NCBI GenBank assembly: GCA_947254385.1
Contig: CAMYCP010000017.1
Span: forward strand, 1-13,350
DNA from: an uncultured Filifactor sp.
GTDB lineage: Bacteria; Bacillota; Clostridia; Peptostreptococcales; Filifactoraceae
Length of the DNA: 13,350 nucleotides
Direction: 5' to 3'
Shown: piece after piece, positions 7,898-13,350 of the stretch
How the letters are laid out: each line of letters opens with the position of its first letter
How positions within the stretch are numbered: the first letter of the stretch is position 1
Translations under genes and position numbers: made by a program
Notes under the pieces: model-generated
Seen by the model: only the letters and a program-made list of their open reading frames with translations
Told to the model about the DNA's origin: nothing
Databases searched by the model: none

Positions 7898-8026
7898 GTT
7901 ACTGTTCAGCCGATACAACAAATACAATCCATTTATTTGTATGTTGTATAAAATTAAAAGTCATCATAACAACAAAATACTGAAATTACAATATTTTGAT
8001 TTTTTAAATAAAGGCTGAACAGTAAC
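7898..8026. mobile_element. MITE-like element, 129 bp, with 14-bp perfect terminal inverted repeats
   Basis: The ends are GTTACTGTTCAGCC (7898-7911) and its exact reverse complement GGCTGAACAGTAAC (8013-8026). TTATTT occurs at 7891-7896 and again directly after the right end at 8027-8032, offset by one base on the left, so it may be a target duplication. There is no ORF inside. The interior folds into two further hairpins: ATACAACA/TGTTGTAT with TACAA/TTGTA inside it (7913-7949), and CAAAATACTG/CAATATTTTG (7973-7998, one mismatch). If transcribed it would form a three-way-junction RNA. It lies between tex and the toxin-antitoxin remnant. I cannot name the IS family whose transposase would recognise the ends. 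Confidence 0.7.
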
Positions 8027-8093
8027 TTATTTTTAAAAAAACTTACATAATTGTATTGATTTACCGTTATCTTGACTTTTTCGTAAAAAGAAA

Positions 8094-8127
8094 TTCCAAT
8101 TTAGTTGGAAAGTTAAATTTTCTAACT
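8094..8127 (+). promoter_or_regulatory. Paired inverted repeats, probable antitoxin operator
   Basis: TTCCAA-N5-TTGGAA (8094-8110) is followed directly by AGTTA-N7-TAACT (8111-8127), ending just before the ribosome site AGGAGGTG (8129-8136) of the antitoxin. Type II antitoxins with AbrB folds usually bind inverted repeats in this position to repress their own operon. A TTGACT (8072-8077) could be a -35 box, but I see no good -10 at the right distance. Confidence 0.45.
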
Positions 8128-8141
8128 TAGGAGGTGCAGAT

Positions 8142-8400
8142 ATGTTAGTTGAATTAAAAGCAAAATCACAAGTAACTATCCCGAAGGATATCGTTGTCTC
8201 CATGGATTTAAATCAAGGCGATCAATTTGAAGTCAAAGAAGAAAATGGAAAAATTGTACTTATTCCCGTAGTAATATATCCTGTAAATGTAATAAAAAAT
8301 TTAAAAAAATTCAGTTTTAGAAATTAAAGAATCAATAAAAACCGGCAAGCAACCGGTTTTTGACTCCATCGATTCTCTGTTTGAGGAACCGGATCAATAA
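8142..8400 (+). pseudogene. AbrB/MazE-type antitoxin, frameshifted at an A7 run
   Basis: The N-terminal AbrB/SpoVT swapped-hairpin domain is intact (VELKAKSQVTIPKDIV ... GDQFEVKEENGKIVLIPVV, residues 3-46). It would bind operator DNA and hold the toxin-binding tail. The annotated frame stops at 8325-8327 after 61 residues, ending in an atypical FSFRN. In the +1 frame from 8308 the expected toxin-binding tail is present: KESIKTGKQPVFDSIDSLFE, ending at TAA 8398-8400. The two frames join at a run of seven A (8303-8309); six would give an 85-residue protein of normal length. Either the gene is broken, the run is a sequencing or assembly error, or slippage restores the frame. The stop overlaps the toxin ATG as TAATG. 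The ribosome site (AGGAGGTG) is excellent. Confidence 0.8.
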
Positions 8401-8663
8401 TGTCTTTTAAAATCACTTATTCCAAAGCATTATAAAAAGCTTTCTCCTGTTGAAAAAAACAAACAAAGCAGAAAATAAAACTTTTTATTGAAGATCCTGC
8501 CCATCCGTCTTTACGTACAAAAAAAATTCAAGGAGCTGATATTTGGGAATTTTCCGTCAATACGGCTAAAGATTCAAAAGGCTCCTCCCACCACCTAAAG
8601 GTAGTGGGAGGAGCCTATGGCAAACGAAAGGATTTAATTTATGAAAATCACCGCTTTATCTGA
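8400..8663 (+). pseudogene. RelE/ParE-type toxin remnant
   Basis: The start ATG (8400-8402) overlaps the antitoxin stop. The frame reads MSFKITYSKAL and then hits TAA (8433-8435) and TGA (8451-8453). The conserved next segment, KLSPVEK, is in the +1 frame (about 8437-8457), and the original frame resumes from about 8460 with IKLFIEDPAHPSLRTKKIQG and ADIWEFSVN, characteristic of RelE/ParE-fold mRNA interferases or gyrase toxins. At least two indels are therefore needed. After SVN the toxin similarity ends and the frame runs through the GC-rich hairpin at 8580-8615 to TGA 8661-8663, so the catalytic C-terminal third is missing. The damage shows the toxin is dead, which relieves pressure to keep the antitoxin. 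Confidence 0.75.
8580..8615. repeat. GC-rich 36-nt hairpin, REP- or IS200/IS605-end-like
   Basis: The arms GGCTCCTCCCAC (8580-8591) and GTGGGAGGAGCC (8604-8615) pair perfectly over 12 bases. After one C/A mismatch, ACC/GGT pair around a TAAA loop. It is far more GC-rich than its surroundings and begins close to where toxin similarity ends. There is no T-run on either side, so an intrinsic terminator is unlikely. Such imperfect GC-rich hairpins are typical of IS200/IS605 ends and REP sequences, but no tnpA or tnpB is present here. Confidence 0.6.
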
Positions 8664-9444
8664 AAACACTTGCTTAAATGATTCCATGGCCGTTGAACAC
8701 GGCTTGAGTTTATATATTGAAACGAACGACAAAAAAATTTTATTTGACTCAGGTTGCAGCTCCATATTTTACGAAAATGCGATTAAAACCGGCATAGATT
8801 TATCAAAAGTTGATTTTGCCGTAGTTTCACACGGACACAATGACCACGGTGGTGGAATATCCAAATTTTTAAGCATAAATGATACTGCCGATGTATATAT
8901 ATCGGAAAATGCGTTTAAAGACTTTTTTTCCATACGTGAAGAAAATCCGATATATATAGGATTAGATAAAACCCTCTTAAAATCAAACAGAATAAAAAAA
9001 TTGAAGACGGATACAACTTTATTTGACGGAATAAAAATCATATCCGAAATTAACTTGAAATATCCTAAACCTATTAGTAATTCAAACCTATATGTAAAAA
9101 TTGATGATAAATTCGTACATGACAATTTCAACCACGAGCAAAGCCTTTTGATAACCGAAAACGGCAAAACCGTATTATTTGCAGGCTGTTCACACAACGG
9201 AATATTGAATATAACGAAATCGCTCGATGCGGATTTTGTAATAGGCGGCTTTCATATGTTAAACCTCACGGAAGAAACTCATGACGGAGTAAGAGAACTT
9301 AATTTTCTAGCGTCCGGACTGCTAAAAAATAAAGCCATTTACTACACTTGCCATTGCACGGGGCTTTTTGCATACAATTATCTTAAAAAAATAATGAAAG
9401 ACCGCCTTATGTATCTAAGTTGCGGCGAAACGTTGGAAATATAA
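8641..9444 (+). CDS. MBL-fold metallohydrolase (COG1237-like)
   Basis: The 267-residue protein has a metallo-beta-lactamase fold. The metal motif VVSHGHNDHGGG (61-72) gives His64, His66, Asp68 and His69. Further likely ligands are His185 in AGCSHNG and His238 in YYTCHCTG near the C-terminus; GLSLYIET and ILFDSG are the usual N-terminal strands. This pattern fits the COG1237 group, which is often annotated as related to dihydropterin-aminobenzene phosphate synthase, but the true substrate cannot be read from sequence. The ATG has AAAGGA (8627-8632) eight bases upstream. It stands alone between the toxin-antitoxin remnant and the bidirectional terminator, convergent with the sugar PTS operon. 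There is no signal peptide, so it is probably cytoplasmic. Confidence 0.88.
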   Translation: MKITALSENTCLNDSMAVEHGLSLYIETNDKKILFDSGCSSIFYENAIKTGIDLSKVDFAVVSHGHNDHGGGISKFLSINDTADVYISENAFKDFFSIREENPIYIGLDKTLLKSNRIKKLKTDTTLFDGIKIISEINLKYPKPISNSNLYVKIDDKFVHDNFNHEQSLLITENGKTVLFAGCSHNGILNITKSLDADFVIGGFHMLNLTEETHDGVRELNFLASGLLKNKAIYYTCHCTGLFAYNYLKKIMKDRLMYLSCGETLEI

Positions 9445-9487
9445 ACAGATATCTTAATTTTCTGCATATGAATAAATTGTTCCTTAA

Positions 9488-9536
9488 AAAAAATGCTGAA
9501 TTTCAACGTTTTATTTTGTTGAATTCAGCATTTTTT
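9488..9536. terminator. Bidirectional intrinsic terminator
   Basis: AAAAAATGCTGAATT-T-CAAC (9488-9507) pairs with GTTGAATTCAGCATTTTTT (9518-9536) around a 10-base loop, with one bulged T. A-runs and T-runs flank the stem, so it would terminate the hydrolase gene on the plus strand and also the sugar operon arriving on the minus strand (T8 after the stem). It is the only terminator seen between the two convergent units. Confidence 0.85.
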
Positions 9537-9717
9537 GTAACCTATCAAATTAGCTTTTTTATAGAAAATATACAGAAGTCGTATTTTATACTATTATCTA
9601 ATAGAAATATCATTTAATTTATTACATAGAACACTTCGGACATCGTTTTGAACTGAGCGGGTGCAGAAAGCCTTACTAAAGCATTACAACATTAATGATT
9701 TTTCTATCAGGTTTTTA
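9537..9717. other. Convergent intergenic space, no intact gene
   Basis: This stretch lies between the terminator and the stop of the EIIA gene. On the minus strand, 9614-9691 holds 25 codons with protein-like composition (NALVRLSAPAQFKTMSEVFY) ending in TAA at 9614, but there is no start codon or ribosome site. It may be a fragment of a lost gene or chance. I see nothing else. Confidence 0.3.
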
Positions 9718-10068
9718 TTAATAAATCTCTATTATATCACCGACTTGAATTTCCGGCTTTTCACCGGAAAGGGCAATCTGCCCCGGCAAAAGTTCGTCCG
9801 TTTTATTAAATACGAAAGTACAGTGTCCCAGTTTTTTTAAACTTTCGTATGCGCTCTCTCCTACATCTATGACCTTATATTTATAAGAACCTATGGTCAA
9901 AATATCATTCGGCAAAATTTCAGAATTTATACATCGGACTTTTATTTCAGCTGATATGTCTTTTAAGGTTTCATCCGCCGTTTTTGAAAATACTATAAGC
10001 ATATCTTCTTTTAAAAAATCACTCACGGAATTTCCGATGCTTGTGATTTTTGCACAAAATTTTGTCAT
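9718..10068 (-). CDS. srlB: PTS glucitol/sorbitol EIIA component
   Basis: This is the cytoplasmic phosphocarrier that passes phosphate from HPr to the EIIB domain of the glucitol PTS. The 116 residues match the EIIA-Gut family along the whole length: ITSIGNSVSDFL (8-19), MLIVFS (23-28), GSYKYKVIDVGESAYESL (60-77), LGHCTFVF (80-87), LPGQIALSG (94-102) and a C-terminal VGDIIEIY. The ribosome site AGGAG follows directly after the srlE stop, leaving a nine-base gap, so it is the last gene of the operon. Oddly, the only histidine is His82. The region near 42-46, where I recall the active-site histidine of E. coli SrlB (His43), reads EIKVRCINS and has none. Either phosphate is carried on His82 or this copy is altered. 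Confidence 0.93.
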   Translation of the reverse strand: MTKFCAKITSIGNSVSDFLKEDMLIVFSKTADETLKDISAEIKVRCINSEILPNDILTIGSYKYKVIDVGESAYESLKKLGHCTFVFNKTDELLPGQIALSGEKPEIQVGDIIEIY

Positions 10069-10077
10069 AAATTCTCC

Positions 10078-11031
10078 TTACGAAAACATTCCTGCGCTTA
10101 AAAAGTATGCGATTATAACGGAAAGCGGCCCCGTTATCAAACGTGAAAACAAGATTGCCGGAATGCCTATTTCTACCGTTTCACTGCTCGCTTCCCCCAA
10201 ACTCAGCCCTACGGGAATAAAATCGCATCCCACCTGTCCGTCTATTGCAAACAATGCCGGAAGAGCATATGCGGGCGGAATTGTACCTTTCCCGATTTCA
10301 ACCCCTATAAGCACGCCCACTACCTGCGCAATTACCGCTCCGGGTCCCAAGACGGGAGACAAAACAGGAATACAGCATATAAGTGAAATAAGTATAAGCC
10401 CGGGCAGTGTCCCCGCCAGAGGAGAAACGGAATTTGCAAGAAAATTTCCAACTCCGGTTTTTACTATTATCCCGACTATAAGGCTCACAAACGCCATAAA
10501 CGGCAATATATTTTTGATTGTCGTATCTATTGCATCCCGACCCGCCTGATAAAATTTAGCTATAACACCGCCAACGCTTTTACCTATTCTGCTTAAAAAA
10601 GCAAATTTTTGACCTTGCGGTTCAAAAACCGTATCGACCTTTTTTTCTTCTTTTACTTCTGAACTAGTTATAACTTCTATACAATTTTTTGACACGTCCG
10701 ACACATATAAATCCTCAGTGATATATTGTGCCAGAGGACCGGTCTTGCCGCCGGGCAATAAATTCACCGTAAATATACCCTTCTTCGGATATACCCCGCA
10801 ACGTGCCGTACCGCCGCAATCTATCACGACCAGTGCGATTTCATCGTCCGGAACCGCTTTTTTAAATCCGTCTACCGCAATCCCTCCGGTCATGTCGGCT
10901 ATGTATTGTGCTACAGGATCTATTCCTCCGCCGGTCACGGATACGATTTTATTTTTTTTGTCGGTTAAATTAATTGTCAAAGGCCCGCCGAAGCCCCTTT
11001 GTCCTTTTTCGATTTTTATACTTTTATACAT
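10078..11031 (-). CDS. srlE: PTS glucitol/sorbitol EIIBC component
   Basis: This membrane protein takes phosphate from EIIA and, with SrlA, transports and phosphorylates sorbitol. I place the start at the ATG at 11031, because GGAG (11043-11040) lies eight bases before it and only two before the upstream TTG at 11037. That gives 317 residues. The IIB domain (about 1-125) carries VVIDCGGTARCGVYP; Cys72 is the likely phosphocysteine. A charged linker (about 125-145) leads to a membrane domain with hydrophobic segments near 175-195 (LPFMAFVSLIVGIIV), 208-245 (LPGLILISLICCIPVLSPV, then GPGAVIAQVVGVLIG) and 292-315 (LITGPLSVIIAYFLSAG). The loop FAIDGQVGCDFIPVGLSLGE is conserved in SrlE. The gene follows srlA with a two-base gap, and its ribosome site lies inside the srlA end, so translation is coupled. 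Confidence 0.95.
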   Translation of the reverse strand: MYKSIKIEKGQRGFGGPLTINLTDKKNKIVSVTGGGIDPVAQYIADMTGGIAVDGFKKAVPDDEIALVVIDCGGTARCGVYPKKGIFTVNLLPGGKTGPLAQYITEDLYVSDVSKNCIEVITSSEVKEEKKVDTVFEPQGQKFAFLSRIGKSVGGVIAKFYQAGRDAIDTTIKNILPFMAFVSLIVGIIVKTGVGNFLANSVSPLAGTLPGLILISLICCIPVLSPVLGPGAVIAQVVGVLIGVEIGKGTIPPAYALPALFAIDGQVGCDFIPVGLSLGEASSETVEIGIPAILFSRLITGPLSVIIAYFLSAGMFS

Positions 11032-11033
11032 AT

Positions 11034-11564
11034 TCAATTCTCCTTTTTAACTGCCGATTTCATCATAATTGCAGTTATTTTTTCGGTTAAGATGCCGCGA
11101 ATGAATATCACGATAAGTCCCGATATAAAATATCTCACGGCGAGATCTCCCGTACTGTAGCCGAGTTTTTCAACTCCCTGAGCTATCCCCAAAAACACAA
11201 AAAGCTCCGCACTGTTGGCATGGGGAAAAAGCCCCGTTATCGGATGACAAAACGACACCGCCGCATCATAAAAAGCGGGTTTATACTTTTCGTCCAAAAA
11301 TCTGCCGAAAGTGTATGCCATGGGATTAGTCAGAAAAAAGAGTGATAGCAAGGGAAACAAAGTGTATCTCGTGATAAAATTGCCGGACGCTTTTTTCGCC
11401 ATGGCATTCACCTTATCTTCCCCCACTATTTCCACAATAGCATTTACCGCCGTAATCAGAATAATAAGTGTCGGGAGTATACCGTTAACCATACCGATAA
11501 AATTCTCTCCGCCTGCCTGAAACAAAGAAATAAAACCCTCCGCACATTTTGCCGCAAATTTCAT
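11034..11564 (-). CDS. srlA: PTS glucitol/sorbitol EIIC component
   Basis: This is the main membrane subunit of the sorbitol PTS permease. The 176 residues contain several hydrophobic segments (about 27-47, 67-82, 116-132 and 147-160) and the family signature FFLTNPMAYTFGRFLDEKYK, followed by PAFYDAAVSFCHPITGLFPH and ANSAELFVFLGIAQG. Length is normal for SrlA. The ATG at 11564 has an excellent GGAGG five bases upstream. It leads srlE and srlB in the order seen in enterobacterial srlAEB. A 103-base gap separates it from gutM and may contain its own promoter (11624-11629). Confidence 0.95.
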   Translation of the reverse strand: MKFAAKCAEGFISLFQAGGENFIGMVNGILPTLIILITAVNAIVEIVGEDKVNAMAKKASGNFITRYTLFPLLSLFFLTNPMAYTFGRFLDEKYKPAFYDAAVSFCHPITGLFPHANSAELFVFLGIAQGVEKLGYSTGDLAVRYFISGLIVIFIRGILTEKITAIMMKSAVKKEN

Positions 11565-11599
11565 AAAACCCTCCTGAAAATTTATTTTTATTGTTTCTT

Positions 11600-11629
11600 C
11601 CCATTTAATACATTAAAGGGAGCATTATA
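11600..11629 (-). promoter_or_regulatory. Possible internal promoter and palindrome before srlA
   Basis: On the minus strand TGTTATAAT gives an extended -10 (TATAAT at 11629-11624) with a poor -35. Just downstream, CCC-a-TTTAAT-AC-ATTAAAGGG (11600-11620) is a near-palindrome at the expected transcription start, a usual place for an operator. It would let srlAEB be controlled apart from the regulator genes. Confidence 0.35.
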
Positions 11630-11667
11630 ACATAGTTATCAATCTTTAGAAATCCGCCAAAAAATCG

Positions 11668-12024
11668 TTATACAGGTGTTTTTTCCATATTGTCTATTGC
11701 ATTTAAAACCGCTCTGTCGGTAATTTTTCTACTTGAAACAAGTTTTAATTTAAGTTCTTTTATATCGAAAATGTCGGTATTATAATCTTTAAACCGACAA
11801 AACACGCTTGAGCCGTGCATAATTTTAATTTTGATTATTCTGTTATCATTATGGCAGACCAAGGCTACCGCTCCTTTGGAAAAGAGGGCTTTTTGTATAC
11901 CCATATGCACTTTCCCATAAGGCTTAAGCAGTTTCACCTCATTCATCAATGCTTTTATCTGCAAATACGACAAAAAATATTGTACCAACAAAACTGAAAC
12001 TAAAAGAATTGCTGCGAAAACCAT
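11668..12024 (-). CDS. gutM: GutM-family glucitol operon activator
   Basis: GutM is an accessory activator of glucitol operons; how it works is poorly known. The 118 residues have one N-terminal hydrophobic segment (about 2-19, AAILLVSVLLVQYFLSYLQI), then a cytoplasmic part with KLLKPYGKVHMGIQK (31-45), a strand region ending in IIKIKIMHGSSVFCRFKDY (63-81), and a helical tail. The KPYGKVHMG and G-S-x-V-F-x-R-F-K patterns are what identify the family. The start has GGGG five bases upstream, a moderate ribosome site. It lies between the regulator gene (90-base gap) and srlA, as gutM genes usually lie beside the PTS genes and regulator. Confidence 0.88.
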   Translation of the reverse strand: MVFAAILLVSVLLVQYFLSYLQIKALMNEVKLLKPYGKVHMGIQKALFSKGAVALVCHNDNRIIKIKIMHGSSVFCRFKDYNTDIFDIKELKLKLVSSRKITDRAVLNAIDNMEKTPV

Positions 12025-12072
12025 AAAAACCCCTTTTTTGACAACTTAAAAACTTATTTTTCAAAAAACAAC

Positions 12073-12090
12073 ATATTGATTTTACAATAT
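12073..12090. promoter_or_regulatory. Palindrome between regulator gene and gutM
   Basis: ATATTG-N6-CAATAT sits in the 90-base gap and could be a protein-binding site or a weak hairpin that lowers read-through. No promoter was convincing here. Such short AT-rich palindromes can arise by chance. Confidence 0.25.
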
Positions 12091-12114
12091 TTTTAATTCA
12101 TTTTTTGATTTTTA

Positions 12115-13098
12115 TCAGTTTTTGGATGTTCCTTTCATCTTGTTTATGTAGTCTATGATTTCACGTGCCGCATCTTGAGTTGTTATAAGAGAGTTTACAT
12201 ATCCGCCGTGAATTGCGGCAATTATCGCCTCCGTCTTTTCTTCACCCCCCGCAATGGCTACCTTGTATTTTAACGTTTTGAGTTTATTTAAATCCACGCC
12301 GAAAATCTTTTTGTTGAAAGAAAACGAGCTTGCATCCCCGTTTTTATCCAGCAATCTTAAGCAAATATCGGCAACCGCATTTTTTTCCATTATTTCATTT
12401 TTAGAATTTTCATCAAAATAGCCTATCATTTTCATTGTAGAAAATTTGGAAGACGGATTTCCTATTCCGAATACGATTATGTCCGAATTTTCAGCCGTTT
12501 TTACGGCATCCGAAATTTCTTTTTCGTTCATCAGCATATGCCTAAGATTGTCATTTACCACGGCGGGAGCATTAAGCAATACAGGAGCGGCGTTTAAGTG
12601 TTCGGCGTAGTCCATAACTATTTGATTCGGGTGAAGTCGTGCTTCTATCTGCCCGATACCACCGACCAGTGAGGCAACTTTCACATTTTCGGCTTTTTGT
12701 TTTAAAAACTGAGCGACACTTTTGACGGAAGTCCCGAGAGATACCCCTATCGTATAACCGTCTTTTATTATATCGCTCAAATAATCCGATGCGGCTACAC
12801 CTAAATTTTGCAGTGTTTCATTTTGCCTTACACCCTTGCTAACTATCGAAACTTTCAGCAAAGAAAAGAAACTTTTAATTACTTCTTCTTCCTCTTTAAA
12901 TTTTTCTCTGCTGATGAGTGCATTACGGTTCACTGAAATATAAACTATCCCGGTATCCCTCCCCTCTTTTAACATTCGACAAACACTTGCAGGTGAAACT
13001 TTAAGCATCTTAGATATCACAGATTGACTTAAATTTTCTTCATAGTGCAGTATGCAACACTTTGTTATTAAAGCAGGATTATCTATTAATTTACGCAT
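12115..13098 (-). CDS. SorC/DeoR-family sugar-binding transcriptional regulator
   Basis: This is the likely sorbitol-operon regulator, which would bind DNA and sense a sugar phosphate. The 327 residues start with a helix-turn-helix (about 23-46, LSQSVISKMLKVSPASVCRM). A SorC-type effector domain follows with IGVSLGTSVKSVAQFL, VASLVGGIGQIEARLHPNQI, SDIIVFGIGNPSS and a C-terminal VAIAGGEEKTEAIIAAIHGG. The fold is related to ribose-5-phosphate isomerase and glucosamine-6-phosphate deaminase. Length is typical. The ATG has GAGGGG five bases upstream. It is the first gene of the gut unit, behind a consensus promoter and a palindrome that suggests autoregulation. Specificity for sorbitol-6-phosphate is inferred from its neighbours only; whether it activates or represses cannot be told. 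Confidence 0.93.
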   Translation of the reverse strand: MRKLIDNPALITKCCILHYEENLSQSVISKMLKVSPASVCRMLKEGRDTGIVYISVNRNALISREKFKEEEEVIKSFFSLLKVSIVSKGVRQNETLQNLGVAASDYLSDIIKDGYTIGVSLGTSVKSVAQFLKQKAENVKVASLVGGIGQIEARLHPNQIVMDYAEHLNAAPVLLNAPAVVNDNLRHMLMNEKEISDAVKTAENSDIIVFGIGNPSSKFSTMKMIGYFDENSKNEIMEKNAVADICLRLLDKNGDASSFSFNKKIFGVDLNKLKTLKYKVAIAGGEEKTEAIIAAIHGGYVNSLITTQDAAREIIDYINKMKGTSKN

Positions 13099-13110
13099 CC
13101 AATCCCCTCT

Positions 13111-13128
13111 ATGGAAATAAATTTCTAT
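13111..13128. promoter_or_regulatory. Candidate SorC-type operator
   Basis: ATGGAAATAAATTTCTAT is an imperfect palindrome (AT-n-GAAAT-nn-ATTTC-n-AT) between the promoter and the start codon of the regulator, around +20 to +37, where a repressor would block elongation. The half-site ATGGAAATAA recurs at 13203-13212. Confidence 0.45.
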
Positions 13129-13153
13129 TACTTTGATTCTGTCAGCCTTTTAT

Positions 13154-13181
13154 ATTATAGTTGTTTTTTAAGTTTTGTCAA
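13154..13181 (-). promoter_or_regulatory. Consensus sigma-70 promoter of the gut operon
   Basis: On the minus strand TTGACA (13181-13176), a 16-base spacer and TATAAT (13159-13154) match both consensus hexamers exactly. The expected start is near 13147, giving a leader of about 50 bases that contains the candidate operator. It would transcribe the regulator and probably gutM and the PTS genes. Confidence 0.8.
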
Positions 13182-13192
13182 ACAATATATAA

Positions 13193-13242
13193 AAAACCGT
13201 ATATGGAAATAATTTTAGAAAATTATTTCTATATACGGTTTT
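13193..13242 (-). terminator. Long hairpin, leftward terminator and possible second operator
   Basis: Arms of 24 bases (13193-13216 and 13219-13242, one G/T mismatch) pair almost fully. On the minus strand the stem is followed by T6, as expected for an intrinsic terminator of a leftward gene lying beyond the right edge; on the plus strand only T4 follows. The arms contain GAAATAATTT and its complement, matching the operator half-site near the gut promoter. Confidence 0.7.
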
Positions 13243-13305
13243 GGATAAGACGAATTATGAAATAAACATAAAATTTTTCATCAAGATTTATAAAAGCTAT
13301 AATAT

Positions 13306-13350
13306 CTGTCTCTTATACACATCTCCGAGCCCACGAGACTCCTGAGCATC
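13306..13350 (+). other. Nextera/Tn5 sequencing adapter, not genomic
   Basis: CTGTCTCTTATACACATCT (13306-13324) is the reverse complement of the Tn5 mosaic end used in Nextera kits. CCGAGCCCACGAGAC (13325-13339) is the rest of the read-through adapter. TCCTGAGC (13340-13347) is an 8-base index, as I recall N704. ATC begins the P7 sequence. Genomic sequence ends at 13305. Confidence 0.97.

Noticed and set aside
7849..8141. CRISPR array or tandem repeats near the structured element
   Set aside because: The repeats are inverted and occur once each; there is no regular repeat-spacer pattern.
8580..8615. Intrinsic terminator for the toxin-antitoxin locus
   Set aside because: The stem is strong but has no T-run on either strand.
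9420..9617. Open frame of 65 codons on the plus strand
   Set aside because: It overlaps the end of the hydrolase gene, runs through the intrinsic terminator and has no ribosome site.
9893..10549. 218-codon open frame on the plus strand
   Set aside because: It is antisense to the clearly homologous srlB and srlE genes, has no ribosome site and reads as low-complexity Pro/Thr/Ser/Ile sequence.

Overview
This is an AT-rich stretch that looks like a low-GC Gram-positive anaerobe of the Clostridia/Tissierellia kind. The evidence is strong GGAGG ribosome binding sites, TTG start codons, and a SorC-type regulator with GutM and a glucitol PTS. I cannot name a genus. All sequence readings here were done by eye.

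Left part (1-3246, minus strand): a cell-wall pair, murC then a monofunctional peptidoglycan glycosyltransferase, with a 4-base ATGA overlap. Two degenerate direct copies of a non-coding repeat bracket the pair (about 86-251 and 2485-2604), and both have coding-like remnants beside them. Next comes tpx (thiol peroxidase), with a good ribosome site and a hairpin terminator.

Middle (3353-7848, plus strand): a probable three-gene operon behind a clear sigma-70-like promoter. It encodes a membrane-anchored protein resembling DUF4179 proteins, a small radical SAM protein with a CX4CX2C cluster motif, and the RNA-binding protein Tex.

Accessory patch (7849-8640): a 129-bp MITE-like element with perfect 14-bp terminal inverted repeats and two internal hairpins. 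It is followed by a decayed toxin-antitoxin locus (AbrB/MazE-type antitoxin broken at an A7 run; RelE/ParE-type toxin with stops, shifts and truncation) and a 36-nt GC-rich hairpin where recognisable toxin sequence stops. An intact MBL-fold hydrolase gene follows and ends at a bidirectional terminator.

Right part (13181-9718, minus strand): a glucitol/sorbitol PTS operon, in transcription order SorC-family regulator, gutM, EIIC (srlA), EIIBC (srlE), EIIA (srlB). It has a consensus promoter and candidate operators. No sorbitol-6-phosphate dehydrogenase gene lies in the window, and the EIIA has only one histidine.

The last 45 bases (13306-13350) are not genomic. They match the Illumina Nextera/Tn5 read-through adapter plus an 8-base index. 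I see no clearly new multi-gene system. The least explained items are the structured 129-bp element after tex, the repeats around murC, and the possible double operator/terminator arrangement at the sugar operon.
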